Positions 54,501-59,864 of a stretch of DNA of 64,000 nt are shown here, one piece after another. Numbering within the stretch: the stretch's first letter is position 1; each line of letters opens with the position of its first letter. Made by a program: the position numbers and the translations under genes. The notes beneath the pieces were generated by a model. It ran no database searches. It was not told where the DNA came from and saw nothing but the letters and a program-made list of their open reading frames with translations. This DNA is from a virus, in IMG/VR virus record IMGVR_UViG_3300042453_004886, positions 62,001 through 126,000 of that record. One strand, given 5' to 3'.

Positions 54501-55127
54501 AACAACGTCCTTGGGCTTCTCTTCGAAGTCTGGGAGGCGGAGCTTGGCGGGTACGATCCGAAGTTTGCTGATGCCCACAAGGCAATGCAGATCGAGGATC
54601 CCATCGAGCGCGAGGAGGAGTTCCTCAAGGCATGCGCCAAATTGAACTTCACGGAGGAGTTCGGGCGTGCTTGGCTTTCCATCTCCGCGGCGAAAACCTC
54701 AACGATGAAAGCCCTTCAGAAAGGCTATCTCATTGGGGAGCACATGACGTTCCGGCACGTCATCAGCCAGAGCACTCCTGCCGACGAACGATCGATGTCC
54801 GCATGGATGGCGATCGCGTTCGCGATGAAGCTGCTTTCGAGCGGTGAAATCAACAACGAACTCATGCTCAACCTCGATATTGCCCGAGTTGAGAATTGGG
54901 TGGTTGTCGGTAAGGACCGGAAAGGCAAAGACATCCAGCGCCCCACCGGAGAAAGCTACGACCTTGCACAAGGTATCAGCTTCCTCTGGAAGCAGGGGCA
55001 CCCTGCGGCTACTCGGCTGCAGCACTGGATGATGGCGGTTCTTCCGAGGCTGCGCGAGTTGAGCAAGGAGAAATCCTACAGGGCTTTCAGCCCGGACATG
55101 CTCAACAGCTCATCTGAGGAAGACTAG
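51549..55127 (+). CDS. RNA polymerase beta-prime-like protein, paralog 2 (1192 aa, DFDGE)
   Basis: Start at the first of two adjacent ATGs (51549), after AAAGGTAGG. An upstream open frame exists but crosses the leader hairpins. Collinear with paralog 1 throughout (for example LSYQGTRGTGVLLDVLLAPC versus VSYRGTRATGSLITAFLAPC). The core reads AKRVPITSSGAAHDELQI (about residue 800), VLLLRAPMKTPSLLRVK (about 840) and RGDFDGEGVVVVPLSQEAVEELL. The last part lines up very well with beta-prime [20 protein letters not shown]. The third metal ligand is Glu (E883) rather than Asp, so catalysis may be altered or lost. It could be a second polymerase with other specificity, or a regulatory partner of paralog 1. 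Confidence 0.72.
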   Translation: MMSEYLKLRESVASALLGDTNEHGLPPVEAGFEAFSRQTAKALKSLGMAFQGATLVEEEFNRLFGNLGDHGWELTPVDQMDLVVLSVMLGAQFQGWETISFDKEILSFDQAGNLVVGGRKAIGPVLLVQSVRDLGNPVVVNTAVLSKYQAAAYVMLLGARRGLSSALKACDRFLIDPEQGFIDADRKRLLDGSLRVVEVELLGNLLEPVEKTDRLLVNSVVRELLPNYRVRASKDSYAPFGKLAPVPGFLDVPTVDEAKGVKRADAADVTQCRPVNPELCALSYQGTRGTGVLLDVLLAPCGLATLTGFGDGTAAVLSREFGDKAAFHDPFVVRATSFAVKSQEDCEKFMATIPKVGEELVGSKLSVHGAPTKLLPLGKKLVTGVSQATEDPTYGNIRWEVRGEAIDRSGDGKLRGLLKAMTVFPAVKIHHGHGFPWKELTRNELVIALPGNVRTKFDLLAGMACWKGSGKGSGKNRVETAVQTFKRHLTHDEFETHMGEVLPAEGFDADGTPRYDETVDVGGGYSQLVQSFEEHYAVPLRIGRLIAKDLWSRLLDAYLRQLGKRKADLEWEPTPIGGQAASLEIMKGITGKPEVLTFVVLDDGRTALVQQTTAFTTAMVLKVEHTSVARSVSIAHMMLDAAIAFKALGHEKTARYLEEQSRTPAKGVERLFDLVNGHIPVSHRTVGLHPGKSRLLPEGTAMLKAIIESDLETWPADLCLSAGLNEQEFCVDRTVLATMHAESPQRGAVKGLIEAALGGDLTRFQNNFRTLRAALHKMLSAANKGFFKKLMSGPRGSHAKRVPITSSGAAHDELQIHPKGQVWRNLETILGEKMVDGQYVLLLRAPMKTPSLLRVKSSFSVGVNKFAVSEKTASSSRGDFDGEGVVVVPLSQEAVEELLSANYSAWELSLKAHSIKTGGEFHWEDANLLIDGKHNVWGKAKRVSIQSSIALDEGTIRAYRMEMPGDANKATMALMLAAMGKYQLNNVLGLLFEVWEAELGGYDPKFADAHKAMQIEDPIEREEEFLKACAKLNFTEEFGRAWLSISAAKTSTMKALQKGYLIGEHMTFRHVISQSTPADERSMSAWMAIAFAMKLLSSGEINNELMLNLDIARVENWVVVGKDRKGKDIQRPTGESYDLAQGISFLWKQGHPAATRLQHWMMAVLPRLRELSKEKSYRAFSPDMLNSSSEED

Positions 55128-55141
55128 CTGTGTCACAAATA

Positions 55142-55191
55142 AACTCGAGCTATCCCACGAACGCACACGAAGTGCAAGGGATGCTCGAGTT
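55142..55191 (+). promoter_or_regulatory. Structured 3' UTR of polymerase paralog 2
   Basis: AACTCGAGC pairs with GCTCGAGTT and, after a one-base bulge, ATCCC with GGGAT. The apical part GAACGCAC-ACGAA-GTGCAA matches that of the paralog 1 element at 50989, although the outer stem sequence is different. An extra TCACA/TGTGA pair flanks it. Confidence 0.6.
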
Positions 55192-55216
55192 TTGCTGTGA
55201 TTCGATCAACTAAATA

Positions 55217-55301
55217 ACTTTTTAACAGGGGGGCTTGGTTCATTCCAATGCCCCTCTTTAAAAAGGGTAACTGGTGCGTACAAAAACTCACAATCTACCC
55301 C
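55217..55301 (+). promoter_or_regulatory. Hairpin plus two-box element, copy 11
   Basis: CTTTTTAACAGGGGGGCTTGG..CCAATGCCCCTCTTTAAAAAGG hairpin, parallel to copy 9 with compensatory GCTTGG/CCAATG. Box A GGTGCGTAC (55273-55281), 12 nt, box B TCTACCCC (55294-55301). It precedes the hairpin array and the 156-aa gene. Confidence 0.6.
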
Positions 55302-55324
55302 TGAGGCGGCGTCCCTATGAACAA

Positions 55325-55552
55325 CGTGCTCTATGAGCACGGATTTGGTTTGGCTGGGGCCTTCGGCCCCAGGCAAACCGTTCGGACACGCCTGCGGCGT
55401 GGGGGATCACGCCTGCGGCGTGAGGGACTGCGTCCCTAGGACTATCCAGGCCTTGCGGCCTGGATAAGTTGGGGCGAGGTAAGTCGTGCTCAAACCGGAG
55501 GGGAGGGCTGGCGCCCTCCCCTCCGGTTTGGCACAGCGGCGCTTCGCGCCGC
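55325..55552 (+). ncRNA. Array of eight consecutive GC hairpins, mostly with 3-nt loops
   Basis: In 228 nt: GTGCTC-TAT-GAGCAC (55326), a 15-bp stem with TTC loop (55347-55379), CACGCC-TGC-GGCGTG (55387), TCACGCC-TGC-GGCGTGA (55407), GGGAC-TGC-GTCCC (55424), TATCCAGGCC-TTGC-GGCCTGGATA (55443), an 18-bp stem with TGGC loop (55491-55530) and GCGGCGC-TTC-GCGCCGC (55536). There is no plausible gene. It could be a structured leader/noncoding RNA, or DNA hairpins that extrude for polymerase recognition as in N4-type promoters. Confidence 0.5.
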
Positions 55553-55636
55553 GGTCTCCGTTGTTGGGGTTTGTGGGTTTCAGTGGGGTTAATTGACGGG
55601 GAATACCCCCAGTCACACTCAACGCAAGGAGGAACC

Positions 55637-56107
55637 ATGCGACACTTGATCGATCCCACTAGTCTCCGGGAAGTCACCAGCTCGGCCGGCAACACGGCCC
55701 TGCTGGGGAAGTTGATCACGGGCGAGGACTTCGCTATCCAGTCGAGTCAGAAGTTCGATGGCGCAGCTCAGATCCACGAGCTGCACACCCGGCTGACGGA
55801 GAGCGGGAACCCTGTCTGGCTCTGGGGACTTGCCCCCTCGGAGCGGACCGGCAGGCTGGAGTGCTGGGTCAACCGGGCCCTGCTGCTCGGATCTCTGTCG
55901 GACGAGCAGACTCTCCGGAAGCTCCAAGCGGTCTACCCGCAGGCGAGCTTCTTCTCCGGATGGGGCATCGAGTCCGAGGAGGACGCGCTGACGCGCCTCC
56001 TCCTCGGAGCTCAGGCTACCCAGGCTCCCGCTCCCCAGGCCGCTGCTCCCGTCACAAAGGCCCGCCGCAAGGCTGAGGCCAAGGCCGCGGAGGAGCTGCC
56101 CTTCTAG
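55637..56107 (+). CDS. Hypothetical 156-aa protein with Ala/Lys linker and -ELPF end
   Basis: ATG at 55637 with AAGGAGG 6 nt upstream. A longer open frame extends into the hairpin array but has no ribosome site. Residues 1-110 form a mixed alpha/beta domain with five tryptophans (SGNPVWLWGLAPSERTGRLECWVNRALLLGSL; FFSGWGIESEEDAL), and residues 115-152 are a low-complexity Ala/Pro/Lys linker ending AAEELPF. The hydrophobic -PF tip after an acidic/basic linker recalls SSB C-terminal tails. It lies between two copies of a covarying hairpin pair. Function unknown. Confidence 0.5.
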   Translation: MRHLIDPTSLREVTSSAGNTALLGKLITGEDFAIQSSQKFDGAAQIHELHTRLTESGNPVWLWGLAPSERTGRLECWVNRALLLGSLSDEQTLRKLQAVYPQASFFSGWGIESEEDALTRLLLGAQATQAPAPQAAAPVTKARRKAEAKAAEELPF

Positions 56108-56121
56108 CGAAGGGCAGCTCG

Positions 56122-56154
56122 GGGACCCCAGAACGCTTCGCGTTCTGGGGTCCC
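56122..56154 (+). terminator. 15-bp hairpin with TTC loop after the 156-aa gene
   Basis: GGGACCCCAGAACGC-TTC-GCGTTCTGGGGTCCC begins 14 nt after the stop codon. It is followed by AACCCC, with no T run, so if it terminates it does so differently from host intrinsic terminators. Confidence 0.5.
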
Positions 56155-56187
56155 AACCCCAGCGGTTCACTTTGTCTGTTTCGTGCT

Positions 56188-56249
56188 CAAGTCGGAGGGG
56201 AGGGCTGGCGCCCTCCCCTCCGACTTGGCACAGCGGCGCTTCGCGCCGC
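56188..56249 (+). repeat. Second copy of the paired hairpins, with covariation
   Basis: CAAGTCGGAGGGGAGGGC-TGGC-GCCCTCCCCTCCGACTTG followed by GCGGCGC-TTC-GCGCCGC. It matches 55491-55552 except that AACC/GGTT is replaced by AGTC/GACT, keeping all pairs. Flanking GTGCTCAA and GGCACA are also conserved. The two copies bracket the 156-aa gene. Confidence 0.6.
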
Positions 56250-56292
56250 GGCTTCCACGGCGTCAATTCCCCTCTCCCGGGGAATTGGTGGA

Positions 56293-56427
56293 GGGGTAGC
56301 TTCGCTACCCCCGCCTGGCGGCGGCCAAGCGTGGGCTTGGGTCGGTTCAGTCCGGCCTTCCCGCGTCTCGGCTGCCACTGAAGCCGGACGCCCCGGCCCG
56401 GCCCCCCTTCGGGGGGCCGGGCCGGGG
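56293..56427 (+). repeat. Further GC hairpins with TTC loops
   Basis: GGGGTAGC-TTC-GCTACCCC (56293-56311) and a 17-bp perfect stem of C/G only with a TTC loop (56391-56427). The stretch between them holds no gene. A weak two-box core GTTGCGTAC, 12 nt, TGTGCAAC follows at 56435-56463. Confidence 0.5.
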
Positions 56428-56568
56428 GCGTTTTGTTGCGTACACTATACAAGGGTGTGCAACAAAGCGGAAAATTTGAGGGGAAAGACCTCTGGTAACA
56501 CTCACGTCACGAAAGCCAACACCATGGCAAGACGTAAGTTACCATTTGGCAACCCCTCAAACCACCTC

Positions 56569-56727
56569 TACCGGGTGGGGACATCCGGTAGAAACCCGTG
56601 AAAACGGGAGTTGTCCGTACCAGACAAGTTCTTGCAGGAGCTTGTCTGGGTAGCGGGTGTGGCTGCAACCACACACGGTACTACGGACCTTTGAAGCCGA
56701 GGCTCTGAGACTGATCAGCTCAGGGCC
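56569..56727 (+). ncRNA. Candidate multi-stem structured RNA
   Basis: Six stems can be drawn: TACCGG/CCGGTA (56569/56585), CCCGT-GAAA-ACGGG (56595-56608), GTCCGTA/TACGGAC closing a junction (56613-56619/56682-56688), CAGACAAG/CTTGTCTG (56621/56641), GTGTGG-CTGCAA-CCACAC (56657-56674) and GGCTCTGAG/CTCAGGGCC (56701/56719). GTCCGTA..TACGGAC encloses two hairpins, a three-way junction. It lies in a 670-nt region without a convincing gene, just upstream of a GTG-start gene, so it could be a riboswitch-like leader or free RNA. It does not match a tRNA. Confidence 0.45.
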
Positions 56728-56778
56728 TTGGGCTTCATTGCTTTACACAAAATCAATTTTACACATAAGGAGAAACCT

Positions 56779-57105
56779 GTGTTCATTAACCTCACGCCTC
56801 ACACCATCACGGTGCTTGACCAGGACTCCGTCCTGGTCAAGGCGATCCCGCCCTCCGGGGCGGTGGCTCGCCTGGAGAAGCGGGACGGGGATGCCATCCT
56901 CGTGGATGGGATCCCCGTCAAACGTCCCCATTTCGGGGAGGTCATGAACCTCCCCGAGCCCCAGGATGGGATCTTTTTCATTGTGTCCGCCATGGTGCGG
57001 ACCAGTCCGGGGCTGCTCTCCCGAGGAGACTTGGTCTCCCCTGCGGACTTCGTCCGGGACAGCCAGGGAAACATTGTTGGCTGTCGGGCGTTCGACGCCA
57101 ACTAG
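56779..57105 (+). CDS. Small conserved phage/plasmid-type protein, 108 aa
   Basis: GTG start with AAGGAG 6-11 nt upstream. The product begins MFINLTPHTITVLDQDSVLVKAIPPSGAVARLEK and continues with GIPVKRPHFGEVMNLPEPQDGIFFIVSAMV...RGDLVSPADFVRDSQGNIVGCRAF. This pattern (NLTPH, IPPSG.vAR, GiPV...fG.v..LP.P..g..yiVS.lV, R.D...P....RD..G.IvG) is a widespread small protein of phages and mobile elements whose function I do not know. It is beta-rich and cytoplasmic. Confidence 0.6.
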   Translation: MFINLTPHTITVLDQDSVLVKAIPPSGAVARLEKRDGDAILVDGIPVKRPHFGEVMNLPEPQDGIFFIVSAMVRTSPGLLSRGDLVSPADFVRDSQGNIVGCRAFDAN

Positions 57106-57116
57106 GTCAGTAAGTC

Positions 57117-57141
57117 AGGGCCGGGCTATAAGCCCGGCCCT
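57117..57141 (+). repeat. Hairpin with ATA loop, copy 1
   Basis: AGGGCCGGGCT-ATA-AGCCCGGCCCT, 11-bp stem, between the 108-aa gene and the zinc-ribbon gene. An identical copy lies at 57302-57326 after that gene. No T run follows either copy. Confidence 0.6.
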
Positions 57142-57159
57142 CGCTCGAGAGGAGAACCC

Positions 57160-57294
57160 ATGAAAGAAGAAGAATACGCGGCCCTCCGGGACGCGGAGTT
57201 CATCTGCGCCTCGTGTGGAACAAACCACACGGGGCGTGGGGGCTTGCTCATGAAAGACGGTTGGGGGTGTGAGGACCCCTACTGTCAGTACTGA
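57160..57294 (+). CDS. Tiny zinc-ribbon-like protein, 44 aa
   Basis: ATG at 57160 with GAGGAG 5-10 nt upstream, TGA at 57294. The product (MKEEEYAALRDAEFICASCGTNH...GWGCEDPYCQY) has CxxC and CxxxxC pairs with an additional His, enough for one zinc site. The gene is flanked by two identical 11-bp hairpins, as if it were a self-contained unit. Too short for a family call; small zinc-ribbon proteins of phages often bind host enzymes or RNA polymerase, but that is only analogy. Confidence 0.5.
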   Translation: MKEEEYAALRDAEFICASCGTNHTGRGGLLMKDGWGCEDPYCQY

Positions 57295-57301
57295 GCGAAC
57301 C

Positions 57302-57326
57302 AGGGCCGGGCTATAAGCCCGGCCCT
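57302..57326 (+). repeat. Hairpin with ATA loop, copy 2
   Basis: Identical to 57117-57141 including flanking CAGGGCCGGGCT and CCCTCGC. It closes the zinc-ribbon unit. Confidence 0.6.
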
Positions 57327-57357
57327 CGCAACACTGCACGTGCTCGAACGGACCTTC

Positions 57358-57545
57358 GGTGCGTACATAACGTAGCGATCGCCACCAGCGGAGCTATATT
57401 GCGTACACCAGCTAAAGGTGTCCCTAGGACTAACCGGAGCAACGTGCAAAAAAATTGATGGGGGTAACCCCACCAAGGCCTGATTTCGCAAGAAATTAGG
57501 TGGGAACTGTCTTGGGGCTTTTCCCTCTGACATTCCCAAATGTCG
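57358..57545 (+). promoter_or_regulatory. Noncoding stretch with two core elements and a hairpin region
   Basis: Core copies GGTGCGTAC (57358-57366, box B degenerate) and ATTGCGTAC, 12 nt, TGTCCCTA (57398-57426). Further on, CCTGATTTC-GCAA-GAAATTAGG with flanking CCCCACC/GGTGGG makes a longer stem near 57463-57512. No gene in this 281-nt gap. It leads to the 151-aa gene. Confidence 0.4.
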
Positions 57546-57575
57546 TAGCCGATTCTATTCGTAAAGGAGGCCAGC

Positions 57576-58031
57576 ATGCTGGTCAAGATCCACGCTAACA
57601 TCCGAGTTTACGTCCCGGGGGAAAACGAGCTGACCATCAACGGTCAGGTCAAGAAGCCGTTTCTGGGGCTCCGGGGCCCTGGTGACATCAACGTCACGAT
57701 CTACGGCGGTACCGCCGGGGTCGAGGGTCTCGAGAAGCTCGTGAAAGAGCTGAAGAGCCACGCGCCGAAGACCGGGTACGGTTACGTGCAGGTCACGGGA
57801 GTGCGCAGGTCGGACTCGGGATTCATCGGTTTTGCGGGTGACGTCACCTGCACCGGGAGTCCTACCAACAAGATGCTGGAGTGGGCGGAAGGCCTCGATC
57901 TCGTTGCCCTGCAGAGGGACGTCGAGGAAGAGCTGAACGGGCGTTCTTCCCGTGCTCGCACCTGGGCACAGAAGAACACCAACGCCCAGCCCCGGAAGGA
58001 CGATGACAACGGAACGGCAATGCCCTTCTAG
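57576..58031 (+). CDS. Hypothetical 151-aa protein with acidic C-terminal tail
   Basis: ATG with AAAGGAGG 6-13 nt upstream. Residues 1-75 are beta-rich (VKIHANIRVYVPGENELTINGQVKKPFLGLRGPGDINVTIYGGTAGVEGLEKLV) and residues 75-125 mixed. The end 'PRKDDDNGTAMPF' resembles SSB-type C-terminal tails (DDDIPF), so an SSB-like or replication-associated role is possible, but the body does not clearly match an OB fold. Preceded by a hairpin-rich leader. Confidence 0.5.
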   Translation: MLVKIHANIRVYVPGENELTINGQVKKPFLGLRGPGDINVTIYGGTAGVEGLEKLVKELKSHAPKTGYGYVQVTGVRRSDSGFIGFAGDVTCTGSPTNKMLEWAEGLDLVALQRDVEEELNGRSSRARTWAQKNTNAQPRKDDDNGTAMPF

Positions 58032-58042
58032 TCATCGTTAAA

Positions 58043-58073
58043 TTTCAGGGGAGGACTTCGTCCTCCCCTGAAA
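58043..58073 (+). terminator. 14-bp hairpin with TTC loop
   Basis: TTTCAGGGGAGGAC-TTC-GTCCTCCCCTGAAA follows the 151-aa gene by 11 nt. The arms include A/T pairs at the base, but no downstream T run is present (CCCCCC follows). Confidence 0.55.
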
Positions 58074-58089
58074 CCCCCCGGAGGTCACC

Positions 58090-58515
58090 TTGGATTTTCC
58101 CGTCTACGAGTTGGACGTTAGCCGTCCAAAATACAGAAGACGAAAGAAAACCTTAAAAAGTGTCCTCACCGCTCTGGTTGGAATATCCGTGATGTACGCC
58201 ATGGCAAGATATTTGCCTGGCGCACGTTACGGATGGGTCGAGGCGGATTACCACCAGTTCCAGGGAAACTACATGGGAACCATGTTCAAAGGAAACCGGG
58301 AATACGTGGTGATCTACAAGAACTCGGAAGTTCGCTCGTTTGAAATCAACCCAGGCATCAGCCTGAGCTTACCTCATCTGGGAGCAATGGTTGAAGTTCA
58401 CTATAACAACGAGCAATTTCCGAAAATCATGCAGGGAAGAGACCTGAAGGCAATTCATATTCCGGACCCTGCACCGGAAAACGAAGGATTGCCTACGCGT
58501 TACGGCGTATTCTAG
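58090..58515 (+). CDS. Membrane-anchored protein, 141 aa
   Basis: TTG start with GGAGGTCACCT upstream. A basic stretch (KYRRRKKTLK) precedes a membrane segment (about residues 25-43, LTALVGISVMYAMARYLPG), and about 95 residues of beta-rich domain follow, probably outside the cytoplasm (FKGNREYVVIYKNSEVRSFEIN). It is 9 nt upstream of the TctA-like gene, so the two may form one membrane complex. No family recognised. Confidence 0.5.
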   Translation: MDFPVYELDVSRPKYRRRKKTLKSVLTALVGISVMYAMARYLPGARYGWVEADYHQFQGNYMGTMFKGNREYVVIYKNSEVRSFEINPGISLSLPHLGAMVEVHYNNEQFPKIMQGRDLKAIHIPDPAPENEGLPTRYGVF

Positions 58516-58524
58516 GAGGTTCAG

Positions 58525-59769
58525 GTGCCGATAGATATCATACCGGCACTTGGAGCCGGATCTCTTCTGGGAATGCTTGCGCTTTTCCCGGGGTTTCACT
58601 TTGCCATGGTCCTGCTTGTTGCGGGACCATGGATCCTCAACCACTTCACGCTAGCCAGTGGAATTTTGTGCATGGCAAGCGCGGTATGCGTGAGTAAATG
58701 CATGCATACCTTGGCGGTGGTGTATCACCCGGTATCGGGTAACAACATCGCCTCGGCAGATCCTGCTCAGCGCTTGGCTGCAGCGGGACAAGGCCGTTAT
58801 GCCACAGCGCTCATGGGAGACGCTGTCTGGGGCTCTGCCACAACCTTGGCGATTTTGCTAGGGGCTGTGGTGCTGTTCCAGACCTGGCTCCAGACAGACC
58901 TGATCAAGCAGGCGATCAAGCTAATTTCCAGCTTGAGCGGATTGGCAATCTTGGTCTGGATAATAGCTCTATTAGCCAGCTCCAAGAATCTGCTGGCAAC
59001 GATTTTCGTGTTCGGGAGTAGTGCAGCCCTGGGCGTCATTGCCCTGATGCACCCCGCAGTAGAGGGATCTACTCACACGATGACTCCGTTGCTGACAGGA
59101 ATGTTCGCGTTTCCAGTTCTTCTGAACACTCTCTTCGAGAAGCACTCCTCGTACCAGAGGATCGAAGTAGAGAAGCAAGACGAACTGGAGACAGATCCAG
59201 GCTTGAAACTCATCGGATTTATCACGGGTATTCTATCCGTGGGACTTCCGGGTTTGGGAACCTCAAGCTTGGTGTCCGTAAGTCAAGGCCTGACAGAATC
59301 AGATGCAGAATATCTCACCATGGCTTCCTTTGCGGAAACTACAGGTGAAATGATGGCGCTGATTCTGGGCATCCTGAGCATTGCCTCCCGTAGCTCAGAT
59401 GCAGCAATTATTCAGCAGGCCTTGCTGAAGCATACGGGAGAGTTCGCCATTCACCCGACTTTCATGTACCTGCTGCTGGGAACGATGCTCGTGTCCTGCT
59501 GGGTGGGTCTGAAACTGGTTAACGTGGTGAGCTTTCCGTACAGAGTCATGCTTAACCTCATCCCGGTGAAGCTTCAGGCTCTGATTGTGGCTTCGGCCAT
59601 GATCGGGCTGGTGTGGCATCACACGTCGATGTGGGGCATGGGGATCGTCTTGGCAGGCACCCTGATTCACCTCGGAGCTAAACAGCTCTATGTGTCGAAT
59701 CAAGTCCTGTTTGCCTGCATGGTGATCCCGATGCTGATGAACATGGCTCAATTCAACCCGTTCCGGTAA
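58525..59769 (+). CDS. TctA/DUF112-like multi-pass membrane protein, 414 aa
   Basis: GTG start with TAGGAGG upstream. About ten hydrophobic segments are visible. The start 'LGAGSLLGMLALFPGFHFAMVLL' and the middle 'FITGILSVGLPGLGTSSLVSVSQGL' match the two pseudo-symmetrical loops of TctA-type permeases (G..lG..pG.hp....; G...G..PG.G.......). Family members are about 500 aa in bacteria and about 400 aa in the shorter archaeal branch, so this resembles the shorter form. TctA is the large membrane subunit of tripartite tricarboxylate transporters. No TctB or TctC gene is visible. In a phage early region its role (uptake, membrane change) is unknown. Confidence 0.6.
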   Translation: MPIDIIPALGAGSLLGMLALFPGFHFAMVLLVAGPWILNHFTLASGILCMASAVCVSKCMHTLAVVYHPVSGNNIASADPAQRLAAAGQGRYATALMGDAVWGSATTLAILLGAVVLFQTWLQTDLIKQAIKLISSLSGLAILVWIIALLASSKNLLATIFVFGSSAALGVIALMHPAVEGSTHTMTPLLTGMFAFPVLLNTLFEKHSSYQRIEVEKQDELETDPGLKLIGFITGILSVGLPGLGTSSLVSVSQGLTESDAEYLTMASFAETTGEMMALILGILSIASRSSDAAIIQQALLKHTGEFAIHPTFMYLLLGTMLVSCWVGLKLVNVVSFPYRVMLNLIPVKLQALIVASAMIGLVWHHTSMWGMGIVLAGTLIHLGAKQLYVSNQVLFACMVIPMLMNMAQFNPFR

Positions 59770-59864
59770 ATTTGAGGGAAAGAGCGCATGACGTTCTTCT
59801 ATGCGAGGCGGTTATTGACTGGTCAGACCAGCAAGACACCCCACCCGACATAGGAGAGATAAGC

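Noticed and set aside
56524-56601. 25-aa open frame starting MARRKLPFGNP
   Set aside because: No ribosome site, and it overlaps the structured RNA candidate.
56613-56688. tRNA gene
   Set aside because: There is a 7-bp closing stem, but arms have 8 and 6 bp, with no T-loop consensus or anticodon arm of normal size.
59788-59853. 21-aa open frame upstream of the 117-aa gene
   Set aside because: It ends exactly at the ribosome site of the next gene, so coupling is conceivable, but composition and length give no support.
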